Source: an uncultured Butyrivibrio sp. | GTDB lineage: Bacteria > Bacillota > Clostridia > Lachnospirales > Lachnospiraceae | Length of the DNA: 59,732 nucleotides | NCBI RefSeq assembly: GCF_947169445.1 | Contig: NZ_CAMVPU010000025.1 | Coordinates: 1 to 59,732, forward strand | Direction of reading: 5' to 3' | Part shown: one piece after another, positions 27,487 through 36,434 of the stretch | Layout of the letters: the number at the start of each line of letters is the position of its first letter | Numbering within the stretch: the stretch's first letter is position 1 | The notes under the pieces: model-generated | The model's input: only the letters and a program-made list of their open reading frames with translations | The model's database searches: none | What the model was told of the DNA's origin: nothing | Program-made: the position numbers and the translations under genes

Positions 27487-28902
27487 TTGAATAGACCAAA
27501 TACTAAGAAAAAGGTATCTATGATATTGAGCACTCTTTTGATATGCCTGTCTTTATCAGGCTGTCAGTATTCCAGTGTTGATGAGTATTTGGAACTGCTG
27601 GGGATGAAGGAAGCTTCTTATGAAGAAGAACTGACTCCGGATAAGGTGGAAATATCACAGTTTCCGGAGGAAATACCTCATATGTCATCAGAAGAAAGCT
27701 CTAAGGAGACTTCCTCTGCCACCAAGGAAGAAGCGCAGACTCTTCCTGAAGAAAAAGCAGATGATGAGGTGTATGAAGCTTCATATCATCAGCTTACCGA
27801 AAGTGAATTAAACGATGAAATGAATGCGGCAAGGGCTGCAATTGGCCTTACTTCCGATAATATCGATCGGTTAAAAAAAGAACAGGAAGGCAACTATGCC
27901 TTCGACAGACTGACAGAATCTGGAAAGACCTTATATGTTGAGATTCTGTCCATTATAGAAAATCAGGCTGAGAATGTTCTTGTTTCGTCTACTAATGAAG
28001 AGGCTATAGATCTGGTTTATGACTATGTGACCATAGACCATCCGGAGCTCTTTTACATCGATGGATATAAATATACGAATTATACAGTAGATGATGTGGT
28101 CACCAAGGTGGGATTCTCCGGTAATTATCTGTATTCCAAGGATGAGATTGAAGAGAGGCAGACCAAGATAAATAATGCAGTGAATGCATGCCTTGCCGGA
28201 GCACCGTCTTCTACGGATGATTATTTTGCTATCAAGTATGTCTATGAGTATATCATCAAGAATACTGAATATGATGTTGAAGCAGAGGATAATCAGAATA
28301 TCTGCTCTGTATTCATAAACGGCAGCAGTGTTTGTAATGGTTATGCAAAGGCTGCGCAGTATCTTTTGAATAAAATGGGCATTAAATGCACTTTGGTTAT
28401 AGGAACGGTCAATACCAAGAGTGCCAAAAATGAAAGACATGCATGGAATATTGTCCAGTGTAACGATGCATTTTACTATTTCGATGTTACCTGGGGAGAT
28501 TCTTCCTACCAGGTGGGCTATGGCGGAAGTGCTGATTCTACCAGGATTCCTGAGGTGAATTACGATTATCTGAATGTTACCACGGCTGAGCTATGCAAGA
28601 ATCATACGATATCAGATATCATTAAGATGCCTGACTGCAGTAGTTTGAAGGATAATTACTATGTTCGGGAAGATGAGTACTTTACCACTGCTGAGTTATC
28701 ACTGATTGCAGAACTGTTCGACAGGCGTTATCAGGATGGAAGTGACTGCGTGGTGATCAAGTGCGCAGATGATAGTATTTATGAGGCTTTATTTGAAGAA
28801 CTTATTACTAACAGAAAAGTTTTTTCATATCTGAGAGCACAGACGGCTTCCGTAGCGTATACGACTTATGAGGATACTAATACCATTATCTTTTGGATTT
28901 AG
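27487..28902 (+). CDS. Transglutaminase-like lipoprotein
   Basis: 471 residues from TTG 27487 with a strong GGAGG seven bases before it. The N-terminus is a lipoprotein signal: basic residues, a hydrophobic stretch, then lipobox LSGC at about residue 26. A Ser/Glu-rich spacer of about 80 residues follows. The C-terminal half is a transglutaminase-like fold with a readable triad: C283 in SSVCNGYA, H318 in RHAWN and D333 in YFDVTWGD. Such domains in Lachnospiraceae are often cell-surface peptidases or amidases; the true substrate cannot be told from sequence. Confidence 0.82.
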   Translation: MNRPNTKKKVSMILSTLLICLSLSGCQYSSVDEYLELLGMKEASYEEELTPDKVEISQFPEEIPHMSSEESSKETSSATKEEAQTLPEEKADDEVYEASYHQLTESELNDEMNAARAAIGLTSDNIDRLKKEQEGNYAFDRLTESGKTLYVEILSIIENQAENVLVSSTNEEAIDLVYDYVTIDHPELFYIDGYKYTNYTVDDVVTKVGFSGNYLYSKDEIEERQTKINNAVNACLAGAPSSTDDYFAIKYVYEYIIKNTEYDVEAEDNQNICSVFINGSSVCNGYAKAAQYLLNKMGIKCTLVIGTVNTKSAKNERHAWNIVQCNDAFYYFDVTWGDSSYQVGYGGSADSTRIPEVNYDYLNVTTAELCKNHTISDIIKMPDCSSLKDNYYVREDEYFTTAELSLIAELFDRRYQDGSDCVVIKCADDSIYEALFEELITNRKVFSYLRAQTASVAYTTYEDTNTIIFWI

Positions 28903-28910
28903 TGGGTTTA

Positions 28911-28919
28911 TGTTATACT
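28911..28919 (+). promoter_or_regulatory. Extended -10 promoter for asp23-nusB operon
   Basis: TGT-TATACT extended -10; a TTTGGA-like -35 lies 16 bp upstream inside the end of the previous gene. Confidence 0.5.
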
Positions 28920-28969
28920 GTTTTTATATATTGACTTCTTTTATATAATGCGACGAGGAGTAGATTAGA

Positions 28970-29323
28970 ATGGGAAAAGAGTTAGCAGAAATCGGATCAG
29001 TTAAGATTGCAGATGATGTAGTAGCGAGAATTGCTGTTTTGGCTGCACTTGAAGTAGATGGTGTATCTGCAATGGCAGGGAATTTTACAAGTGATGCCCT
29101 TGAGAAGGTTAGCCGCAAGAATCTTACTAAGGGTGCTAAGGTTATCTTTGGCGCTTCTGAAGTGAAGATTGATCTGGCACTTATGATGGCATATGGCTAT
29201 AATATTCCTGCAACCTGTCAGCAGGCACAGACTCGTGTCAAGAGCACAATAGAGAACATGACAGGTCTTGAGGTTACAGACGTTAATATCAGAATAGCCG
29301 GCATAACAATGCCTGAAGCGTAA
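28970..29323 (+). CDS. Asp23/Gls24 family envelope stress protein
   Basis: 117-residue Asp23-family protein, of the type almost always found just upstream of nusB in Clostridia and Bacilli. Markers are IADDVVARIAVLAALEVDGVSAMAG, then VKIDLALMMAYGYNIPATCQQAQTRVKSTIENMTGLEV and the terminal VNIRIAGI. Family members associate with the membrane or envelope in stress responses; a precise biochemical role is not established. Confidence 0.9.
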   Translation: MGKELAEIGSVKIADDVVARIAVLAALEVDGVSAMAGNFTSDALEKVSRKNLTKGAKVIFGASEVKIDLALMMAYGYNIPATCQQAQTRVKSTIENMTGLEVTDVNIRIAGITMPEA

Positions 29324-29368
29324 CTAAAGATAATTACAAATATTGTATTATAGAATGGACAAGTAAAT

Positions 29369-29770
29369 ATGAATAGAACCGAGCTTAGAGAGCAGATTTT
29401 TCAGCTGCTCTTTCGTGTTGAATTTAACACATTAGACGAAATGTCAGAGCAGGAGGAACTTTTTACCACTGTTGGTGATAACGAGTTTTCCAAGACTGAT
29501 GCGGATTACATCAGGGATAAATATGAGAAGATAGCCGGTAAACTTGAAGAAATTGACAAGGCTATCAATGAGAAGGCTGTAGGTTGGGATACATCCCGTA
29601 TGGCCAAGGTTGATCTGACTATAATCAGATTGGCAGTATATGAGATTCAGTTTGATGAATCAGTTCCAACCGGAGTTGCAATTAATGAAGCGGTTGAGCT
29701 TGCTAAGAAATTCGGACAGGATGGCTCACCGGCTTTTGTAAATGGAGTGTTAGCTAAATTTGCGCAGTGA
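29369..29770 (+). CDS. nusB: Transcription antitermination factor NusB
   Basis: 133-residue all-helical protein that binds boxA RNA with S10 in rRNA antitermination complexes. The RTELREQIFQLLFRVEF start and the C-terminal ESVPTGVAINEAVELAKKFGQDGSPAFVNGVLAKF signature are typical. Its stop codon overlaps the beginning of xseA. Confidence 0.94.
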   Translation: MNRTELREQIFQLLFRVEFNTLDEMSEQEELFTTVGDNEFSKTDADYIRDKYEKIAGKLEEIDKAINEKAVGWDTSRMAKVDLTIIRLAVYEIQFDESVPTGVAINEAVELAKKFGQDGSPAFVNGVLAKFAQ

Positions 29771-30977
29771 GTATACAGTCACACAGGTTAATGCATACAT
29801 TAAGAATATGTTTACGCAGGATTTCCTCCTTAAGGCCATTACAGTTAAGGGAGAGGTCAGTAACTGCAAATATCATTCCTCAGGGCATATTTATTTCACA
29901 ATAAAGGATTCAGGAGGAGCAATTGCCTGTGTAATGTTTCGCGGTGACAGAGACAGAGGCGGCCTTAGATTTGACATGAAGGAAGGCCAGCAGGTCAAGG
30001 TGACCGGCAGTATTGATGTATATGAAAGAGATGGAAGATATCAGCTCTACGCAAGACAGATCATGCTTGATGGGGCTGGTGTCCTTTACGAGCGCTATGA
30101 GGAACTGAAAAAAAGACTATCAGAGTCAGGCATGTTTGCAGCTGAGTACAAACAGCCGATTCCTAAGTATATACATACTCTCGGCGTTGTTACGGCTCCA
30201 ACAGGGGCAGCGGTGCGTGATATTATTAATGTCGCCACCAGGAGAAATCCACATATTCAGATTATTCTTTATCCTGCCATTGTTCAGGGAGATCAGGCTG
30301 CTGAGAGCATAGTACGGGGCATAGAGGCTTTGGCTAGCAGACAGGTAGATGTGATCATTGTTGGACGTGGCGGAGGTTCTATAGAAGATTTGTGGGCGTT
30401 CAATGAGGAAATAGTCGCTCAGGCTATTTTTGATTGCCCTATCCCAATTATTTCAGCAGTTGGTCATGAAACGGACACTACAATAGCAGATTATGTCTCA
30501 GACAGAAGAGCACCTACTCCTTCTGCAGCAGCAGAGCTTGCAGTGTTTGAATATAACAGATTCGTTCAGGATATTCAGGATTATTCCTATTCTTTACAGA
30601 AGTCAATTGACAGGAAGCTTGATGCATGCAGAATGCAGGAGGCTAGATACAAGGAAACACTAAGGCTTCTTAGTCCTATGGGCAAGATTAAGGATAGACT
30701 CCTTAGAATGGACCAGTATCAGGATGTTTTGCAGGCGCTTATGGATAAGAGACTTAAGAATAGCAGGCACAGACTGGAAATTGATATTGAGAGGCTTAAA
30801 GGCCTGTCTCCCCTCGATAGATTAAAGAGCGGATATTCCTATGTAGCTGATGCTGAGGGAAACAATATCAGGAGTATAGATTCTGTTCAAAATGAAGATG
30901 ATATTTCGATTTACGTTTCTGATGGCCTTGTTAAGGCACAGGTTACAGGTACTGAGAGAATCAATTTCGAAACCTGA
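29760..30977 (+). CDS. xseA: Exodeoxyribonuclease VII large subunit
   Basis: 405 residues starting at TTG 29760, overlapping the nusB stop by 11 bases with GGAG about 12 bases upstream. This start gives the family beginning YTVTQVNAYIKNMF. An OB fold (about 5-100, VKGEVSNCKYHSSGHIYFTIKD) is followed by the catalytic domain with GVVTAPTGAAVRDI, IVGRGGGSIEDLWAFNEE and SAVGHETDTTIADYVSDRRAPTPSAAAEL. It forms the nuclease that degrades single-stranded DNA with XseB. Confidence 0.95.
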   Translation: MRSEYTVTQVNAYIKNMFTQDFLLKAITVKGEVSNCKYHSSGHIYFTIKDSGGAIACVMFRGDRDRGGLRFDMKEGQQVKVTGSIDVYERDGRYQLYARQIMLDGAGVLYERYEELKKRLSESGMFAAEYKQPIPKYIHTLGVVTAPTGAAVRDIINVATRRNPHIQIILYPAIVQGDQAAESIVRGIEALASRQVDVIIVGRGGGSIEDLWAFNEEIVAQAIFDCPIPIISAVGHETDTTIADYVSDRRAPTPSAAAELAVFEYNRFVQDIQDYSYSLQKSIDRKLDACRMQEARYKETLRLLSPMGKIKDRLLRMDQYQDVLQALMDKRLKNSRHRLEIDIERLKGLSPLDRLKSGYSYVADAEGNNIRSIDSVQNEDDISIYVSDGLVKAQVTGTERINFET

Positions 30978-31021
30978 TAGTGCTTATGCATTATTTTGAG
31001 GATAGTGTTTTAGGAGTGAAG

Positions 31022-31261
31022 ATGGCAGCTAAAAAGAAGGAAGAATTACAGGAAGAAAAAAAGCTTTCAGTGGAAGAAGCTTTTGCAGCTATTGAGGACA
31101 AAATAGAGGCTCTGGACTCTGAGGATATTTCTTTGGAGGACTCTTTTAAGGAATATCAGGAAGGTATGAAGCTTCTGAAGTATTGTCACGAGGCCATAGA
31201 GGCAGTGGAACAGAAGGTTCAGAAGATAGCAGAAGATGGAAGTCTGGAGGACTTTGAATAA
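31022..31261 (+). CDS. xseB: Exodeoxyribonuclease VII small subunit
   Basis: 79 residues from ATG 31022, chosen because TAGGAG lies five bases before it and 75-80 residues is the family size; a longer in-frame GTG start at 30980 is less likely. The helical hairpin SVEEAFAAIEDKIEALDSEDISLEDSFKEYQEGMKLLKYCHEAIEAVEQKVQ pattern is typical of XseB. It sits directly between xseA and ispA. Confidence 0.92.
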   Translation: MAAKKKEELQEEKKLSVEEAFAAIEDKIEALDSEDISLEDSFKEYQEGMKLLKYCHEAIEAVEQKVQKIAEDGSLEDFE

Positions 31262-31263
31262 TA

Positions 31264-32205
31264 ATGGGAAACGATTTTAACGCCAGATTATCTGAAAAGG
31301 CGGCTCATATAGAAGATGTTTTGAAAGATTTTTTACCAACAGAAGAAGGCTATGCAAAAACAGTCATCGAGGCTATGAATTATAGCCTTTTGGCCGGTGG
31401 AAAAAGATTAAGACCTATGATGATACTGGAGGCTTACAGATTATTTGCCGGTGAAAATGCTGATGAAGAAGTTGTAAGACCTTTTATGGCTGCAATGGAA
31501 ATGATACATACCTATTCACTTGTTCATGACGATCTTCCGGCAATGGACAATGATGAATACAGAAGGGGCAGGAAGACAACTCATGCGATATATGGTCCGG
31601 GAATGGCAACACTTGCAGGAGACGGACTATTAAATTATGCGTACGAAACTGCACTTTCAGGCGCTATTAAAGGCCCAAAGCTTACTGAATATGATGGAGA
31701 TAATTCAAGCAGATATTTACAGGCTCTTATGATTCTTGCTACGAAGGCAGGAATTTACGGAATGGTCGGTGGACAGTGTGCCGATATTATGGCTGAAAAT
31801 GCTACTGATGTTCCGGATGATGTCATGAAGGATACTTTGCATTACATTGATGAGAATAAAACCGGAGCTCTGATCGAAGCAAGTCTTATGATCGGTGCAG
31901 TACTTGGAGGTGCCACTTCAAAGCAGGTTGCACTTATGGAAAAAGCCGGTAGCAATGTGGGTATTGCCTTTCAGATCCAGGATGATATTCTGGATATTAC
32001 CAGTACAGCTGAGGTTTTGGGTAAGCCTATCGGATCAGATGAGAAAAATGGCAAGAGTACCTATGTGAGCCTTTATGGCATGGATGAAGCTAAGGCTAAG
32101 GTAAAAGAACTGTCAGACGGTGCAATTGATATTTTGGATGAATTGGGATTCAAACAGAGCTTTTTGGATGAGCTCTTTAGATATTTGATCTACAGAGAAA
32201 AATGA
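31264..32205 (+). CDS. ispA: Farnesyl diphosphate synthase (polyprenyl synthetase)
   Basis: 313-residue trans-prenyltransferase. The first aspartate-rich motif is DDLPAMDND and the second is QIQDDILD; GGKRLRPMMILEAY and the HTYSLVHDD context are also intact. The small residues before the first motif favour a C15 product. Located between xseB and dxs, the usual Firmicute order xseA-xseB-ispA-dxs. It supplies the primer for UppS. Confidence 0.95.
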   Translation: MGNDFNARLSEKAAHIEDVLKDFLPTEEGYAKTVIEAMNYSLLAGGKRLRPMMILEAYRLFAGENADEEVVRPFMAAMEMIHTYSLVHDDLPAMDNDEYRRGRKTTHAIYGPGMATLAGDGLLNYAYETALSGAIKGPKLTEYDGDNSSRYLQALMILATKAGIYGMVGGQCADIMAENATDVPDDVMKDTLHYIDENKTGALIEASLMIGAVLGGATSKQVALMEKAGSNVGIAFQIQDDILDITSTAEVLGKPIGSDEKNGKSTYVSLYGMDEAKAKVKELSDGAIDILDELGFKQSFLDELFRYLIYREK

Positions 32206-32230
32206 TACTAAGAACGAAGGGAGCGGAGAA

Positions 32231-34084
32231 ATGCTTCTTGACCAGATAAATAATACAGGTGATATCAAGAATATCCCTAAATCTCAGTATCCTGAGCTTG
32301 CACAGGAGATAAGAGATTTTTTAATTGATAAGCTGTCTGTGACAGGTGGGCATCTTGCATCCAATTTAGGAACTGTAGAGCTTACCATGGCTTTGCATGC
32401 TTCTTTGGATCTTCCTAAAGACAAGATTATCTGGGATGTAGGACATCAGTGCTATACACATAAGCTGTTAACAGGAAGAAAAGATAAATTTGATTCACTG
32501 CGTCAGTTTGGGGGAATGAGTGGATTCCCTAAGAGATGTGAATCTGACACGGATTGTTTTGATACAGGACACAGCTCCACATCAATCTCTGCAGGTCTTG
32601 GCATGGTCAAGGCAAGAGATTTAAAGGGCGAAGATTATACAGTGGTTTCTGTTATAGGTGATGGCTCACTTACCGGTGGTCTGGCCTATGAAGCGCTGAA
32701 TAATGCGGCTAAACTTGAGACTAACTATATTATTATTTTGAATGATAACGAGATGTCTATTTCCGAAAGTGTTGGTGGAATGAGAAGATATCTCGATAGT
32801 GTGCGTACAGCAGAAGGGTATCTGAATCTGAAGTGGGATGTATATGAGCAGCTTCGTGATACAAACCCAAGTCTTGTAACCAGTATTAGAAAGGCCAAGA
32901 ACAGTTTTAAACAGCTCTTTGTGCCGGGAATGGTATTTGAAAATCTTGGTCTTACCTACCTTGGACCGATTAATGGGCACGATACAGCAGGCCTTATTAA
33001 GACTATTAATGAGGCTAAGAAGGTTAAAAAAGCAGTTATCATTCATGTGATGACCAAAAAAGGAAAGGGATTTGAGCCGGCAGAAAGACATCCTGCCAGA
33101 TTCCATGGAACTGAGCCGTTTTTGAAAGAAAACGGACTTCCAAGAAATCCCAGAACTACTGCTAATTATCAGGATATTTTCAGTACTGTTATGTGCAAGC
33201 TGGGAGCGAGAAACGATAAGGTAGTCGCAATAACAGCGGCTATGGCGGATGGCACCGGACTTAAGAGATTCAGAAATATGTATCCTGAGAGGTTTATTGA
33301 TGCGGGAATTGCCGAAGAACATGCCGTAACCTTTGCGGCTGGTATGGCAGCAGGCGGATATAAACCGGTATTTGCTGTGTATTCATCTTTTTTGCAAAGG
33401 GCTTATGATCAGATTTTGGAGGATGTATGCCTTCAGAATCTTCCGGTTATCTTTGCTATAGACAGAGCAGGACTTGTGGGAAGCGATGGAGAGACACATC
33501 AGGGTATCTTTGATCTGTCATATATGTCATCCATGCCCAATATGCACATTATGGCGCCCAAGAATAAGTGGGAGCTTTCGGATATGATGAAGTTTGCTGT
33601 GGAACTTAATGCACCGGTGGCAGTGCGCTATCCAAGAGGCAATGCCTATGATGGTCTTAAGGATTTCAGAGCACCTATTGTTATGGGCAAGTGTGAGCCA
33701 ATTTATGAAGAGAAGGATATTTGTCTTTTGGCTGTAGGCAGTATGGTGAAGATTGCTGAGAAGGTTCGTGAAATACTTAAGAGCCAGGGACTTAAGTGTT
33801 CTCTTGTAAATGCTCGATTTGTTAAGCCTATTGATACGGATTACCTGCATGTTGCCAGCAAGACCCACAGACTCTTTGTGACAATGGAGGAAAATGTTGC
33901 TACAGGTGGCTATGGAGATAAGGTTCGCAGGTATATTGACGAGAACCGTCTGGATGCATCTGTTCTGCAGATAGCTATTCCGGATCAGTTTGTGACTCAC
34001 GGAAGTGTGGATAAGCTGTATAAAGAACTTAAGATGGATGCGGATTCTGTTGCAGAGAGAATCCTTGATGAGGTGCATAGATAA
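32231..34084 (+). CDS. dxs: 1-deoxy-D-xylulose-5-phosphate synthase
   Basis: 617-residue thiamine diphosphate enzyme that condenses pyruvate with glyceraldehyde 3-phosphate, the first MEP-pathway step. GDGSLTGGLAYEALNNAA is the ThDP motif and NDNEMSISESVG carries the metal ligand. The transketolase pyrimidine-binding domain (DAGIAEEHAVTFAAGMAAGG) and C-terminal domain follow. AAGGGAGCGG precedes the ATG. Confidence 0.97.
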   Translation: MLLDQINNTGDIKNIPKSQYPELAQEIRDFLIDKLSVTGGHLASNLGTVELTMALHASLDLPKDKIIWDVGHQCYTHKLLTGRKDKFDSLRQFGGMSGFPKRCESDTDCFDTGHSSTSISAGLGMVKARDLKGEDYTVVSVIGDGSLTGGLAYEALNNAAKLETNYIIILNDNEMSISESVGGMRRYLDSVRTAEGYLNLKWDVYEQLRDTNPSLVTSIRKAKNSFKQLFVPGMVFENLGLTYLGPINGHDTAGLIKTINEAKKVKKAVIIHVMTKKGKGFEPAERHPARFHGTEPFLKENGLPRNPRTTANYQDIFSTVMCKLGARNDKVVAITAAMADGTGLKRFRNMYPERFIDAGIAEEHAVTFAAGMAAGGYKPVFAVYSSFLQRAYDQILEDVCLQNLPVIFAIDRAGLVGSDGETHQGIFDLSYMSSMPNMHIMAPKNKWELSDMMKFAVELNAPVAVRYPRGNAYDGLKDFRAPIVMGKCEPIYEEKDICLLAVGSMVKIAEKVREILKSQGLKCSLVNARFVKPIDTDYLHVASKTHRLFVTMEENVATGGYGDKVRRYIDENRLDASVLQIAIPDQFVTHGSVDKLYKELKMDADSVAERILDEVHR

Positions 34085-34086
34085 AT

Positions 34087-34989
34087 ATGGCAAAGGAAAA
34101 AGAAAGACTGGATGTCCTTTTGGTAAACAGAGGGTTGGCACCGTCACGTGAAAAGGCCAAGACTCTTATTATGGCCGGAGATGTATTTGTGAACGGCCAG
34201 AGAGAGGATAAGCCGGGAACAACCTTTGAGGAAGCCAAGATAACAAGCCTTGAGGTAAGGGGAGATACACTTCCCTATGTCAGCAGGGGCGGGCTTAAGC
34301 TTGAGAAAGCAGTTAACAATTTTGGCTTTTCCTTGGAAAATAAAATATGTATGGATATTGGAGCTTCTACCGGAGGCTTTACGGATTGCATGCTTCAAAA
34401 TGGTGCGACCAAAGTCTATTCAGTAGATGTAGGTCATGGACAGCTTGACTGGAAGCTTCGAAGTGATGACAGGGTAGTCTGCATGGAGAAGACTAATTTC
34501 AGGTACATGGTCAGAGATGACATAGCAGATGATCTTGATTTTGCATCCTGCGATGTTTCATTCATTTCTTTGACGAAGATTCTTTTACCGGCAAGAAGGC
34601 TGTTAAAAGACGGGGGAGAAATGGTCTGCCTGATCAAGCCGCAGTTTGAGGCCGGAAAAGAGAAGGTTGGCAAAAAAGGTGTTGTAAGAGAGCCTGCAGT
34701 TCATGAAGAAGTAGTTCACAGGATTTGTGATTTCGTAGATATAGCGGGATTTGACATTTTGCATCTGGATTATTCTCCTATCAAGGGACCGGAGGGAAAT
34801 ATCGAATATCTGATTCATATCAGGAAGAATCCCGATGCTAATGACAGGGTTTCAGAACTTACTGAAGCCGAGGGAGAAAAGCTGCTTAGGACAGTTGAAG
34901 AAAGTGGGGATGGCTACTCGCACAGCCTTGAGATGGAGAAGTTGATATCAGAAACAGTCGGAAGGGCGCACGGTAGTCTTGATAAATAA
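34087..34989 (+). CDS. tlyA: TlyA-family rRNA (cytidine-2'-O)-methyltransferase
   Basis: 300 residues. An S4 RNA-binding domain at the N-terminus (RLDVLLVNRGLAPSREKAKTLIMAGDVFVNG) is followed by an FtsJ-like SAM domain with DIGASTGGFTDCML and later SFISLTKILLPA and LIKPQFEAGKEKVGKKGVVREP. Family members methylate 16S/23S rRNA; the older name hemolysin A reflects a misassigned role. It follows dxs by two bases and precedes nadK by two, showing tight operon organisation. Confidence 0.92.
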   Translation: MAKEKERLDVLLVNRGLAPSREKAKTLIMAGDVFVNGQREDKPGTTFEEAKITSLEVRGDTLPYVSRGGLKLEKAVNNFGFSLENKICMDIGASTGGFTDCMLQNGATKVYSVDVGHGQLDWKLRSDDRVVCMEKTNFRYMVRDDIADDLDFASCDVSFISLTKILLPARRLLKDGGEMVCLIKPQFEAGKEKVGKKGVVREPAVHEEVVHRICDFVDIAGFDILHLDYSPIKGPEGNIEYLIHIRKNPDANDRVSELTEAEGEKLLRTVEESGDGYSHSLEMEKLISETVGRAHGSLDK

Positions 34990-34991
34990 TT

Positions 34992-35840
34992 ATGGATCAT
35001 TTTTGTATAGTCACCAATAAGAGCAAGGACAAAAATCTGGAGATGACCATGCACATCAAGGATTATCTTGAGAAGCATGGTAAGAGATGTGACATCGCAG
35101 AAAGCGGAATAGGTCAGGTTAAAGAGCACAGGGTTGAAAGGGATTTTTTGAGTGAAATACCGGCAGACGCTGATTGTGTTATTGTGCTTGGCGGAGATGG
35201 CACTATGCTGCAGGCCGCCAGAAGTACTGCTTATCAGGATATTCCACTTATCGGTGTTAATCTTGGAACTCTTGGATATCTTGCCGAAGTTGAAAAAACA
35301 GGTGTCGATGATGCTTTAAGACGTCTTCTTGCTGGGGACTATGAAACGGAAGAGCGTATGATGCTCTTTGGTGATGCTTGTGATAAGCATGATTATGCGC
35401 TTAATGATATAGTAATCACCAGGCGCTCAGCTATGACTACCATCAATTTTGATATATATGTGAATGATCTTTTTCTATGCAATTATCACGCAGATGGTAT
35501 CGTAATTTCTACTCCTACAGGTTCGACCGGATACAGTATGTCAGCCGGAGGGCCAATCGTGGAGCCGTCAGCCAATATGATTCTGGTAACACCGATCTGT
35601 CCGCATACTCTTAATTCCAGGAGTATGGTTCTTTCTGCGGATACTAAGATCAGGATTGTCATCAAAGAGGGACGTGCCGAAAGCAATCAGGAGGTTGTGG
35701 CATATTTTGACGGTAGCGGTCGTATAGACATGAATACCGGTGACAGCATAGTGATAGAAAAATCTAATAAGATAACCAAGATAATAAAGCTTAACAGGGT
35801 AAGTTTCCTGGAAGTATTGGGTAAAAAATTTGATAAATAA
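34992..35840 (+). CDS. nadK: NAD kinase
   Basis: 282-residue enzyme phosphorylating NAD to NADP. Signature GGDGTMLQAAR (about residues 61-71), ALNDIVITRR, and the NAD-binding STPTGSTGYSMSAGGPIV are clear. Position between tlyA and argR matches the Firmicute gene order. NADP made here is used by Dxr and other pathway genes in this window, though that is a general link. Confidence 0.95.
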   Translation: MDHFCIVTNKSKDKNLEMTMHIKDYLEKHGKRCDIAESGIGQVKEHRVERDFLSEIPADADCVIVLGGDGTMLQAARSTAYQDIPLIGVNLGTLGYLAEVEKTGVDDALRRLLAGDYETEERMMLFGDACDKHDYALNDIVITRRSAMTTINFDIYVNDLFLCNYHADGIVISTPTGSTGYSMSAGGPIVEPSANMILVTPICPHTLNSRSMVLSADTKIRIVIKEGRAESNQEVVAYFDGSGRIDMNTGDSIVIEKSNKITKIIKLNRVSFLEVLGKKFDK

Positions 35841-35887
35841 TTATTCTTATAGGGTATAAGATATATTTTTTGCGGGGGGCATTTGAG

Positions 35888-36337
35888 ATGAAGAAAAACA
35901 GGCATGACAAAATTATTGAACTGATTGCCAGAAATGTGGTTGAAACACAGGAACAATTGGCCAATATGCTTAGGGCTGAGGGCTACGATGTTACTCAGGC
36001 TACAGTCTCAAGAGATATCAGACAGATGAAGCTGAGCAAGCAGGTGACTGAAGATGGAAGACAGAAATATGTTTATTCTACGGCTGACAGTGAGGCTATG
36101 CAGGATAAATATGTCAGTGTTTTAAAGGCTGGTTTTGTCAGCATGGATGTGGCACAGAACATTCTGGTGATAAAGACAGTTTCCGGAATGGCAATGGCGC
36201 TTGCTGCGGCTATTGATGCCATTGAATTTCCTGAAATTGTGGGATGTATTGCTGGGGACGATACGATAATGATTGCTATTAAGACTAATGACGAAGCCGT
36301 TATGGTAATGGAAAAACTCAGAGAAATGATGGCTTGA
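35888..36337 (+). CDS. argR: Arginine repressor ArgR
   Basis: 149 residues from ATG 35888, preceded by GGGGGG; an in-frame TTG at 35870 is less likely because it would lie before the ribosome site. The N-terminal winged helix has the EELANMLRAEGYDVTQATVSRDIRQMKL-like region (QEQLANML...VTQATVSRDIRQMKL). The C-terminal oligomerisation and arginine-binding domain ends VGCIAGDDTIMIA. Between nadK and recN as in other Firmicutes. It may bear on the Arg-codon leader near 55.1 kb, but no ARG box was identified. Confidence 0.94.
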   Translation: MKKNRHDKIIELIARNVVETQEQLANMLRAEGYDVTQATVSRDIRQMKLSKQVTEDGRQKYVYSTADSEAMQDKYVSVLKAGFVSMDVAQNILVIKTVSGMAMALAAAIDAIEFPEIVGCIAGDDTIMIAIKTNDEAVMVMEKLREMMA

Positions 36338-36434
36338 CGCGTGGTCTTTTTACAATAAAAAAGCCACAGTGAATCTACGAAATTGCTGTGACAAAAGGCG
36401 GGGTTCTCATTTTTTATAAGAAGGATGAGGAAAT

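Noticed and set aside
34029..34238. Minus-strand frames across dxs/tlyA
   Set aside because: They overlap conserved S4 and transketolase coding sequence on the other strand.
36338..36434. Terminator between argR and recN
   Set aside because: The CACAG...CTGTG stem has G-U pairs and no T-run; evidence is too weak for a feature.
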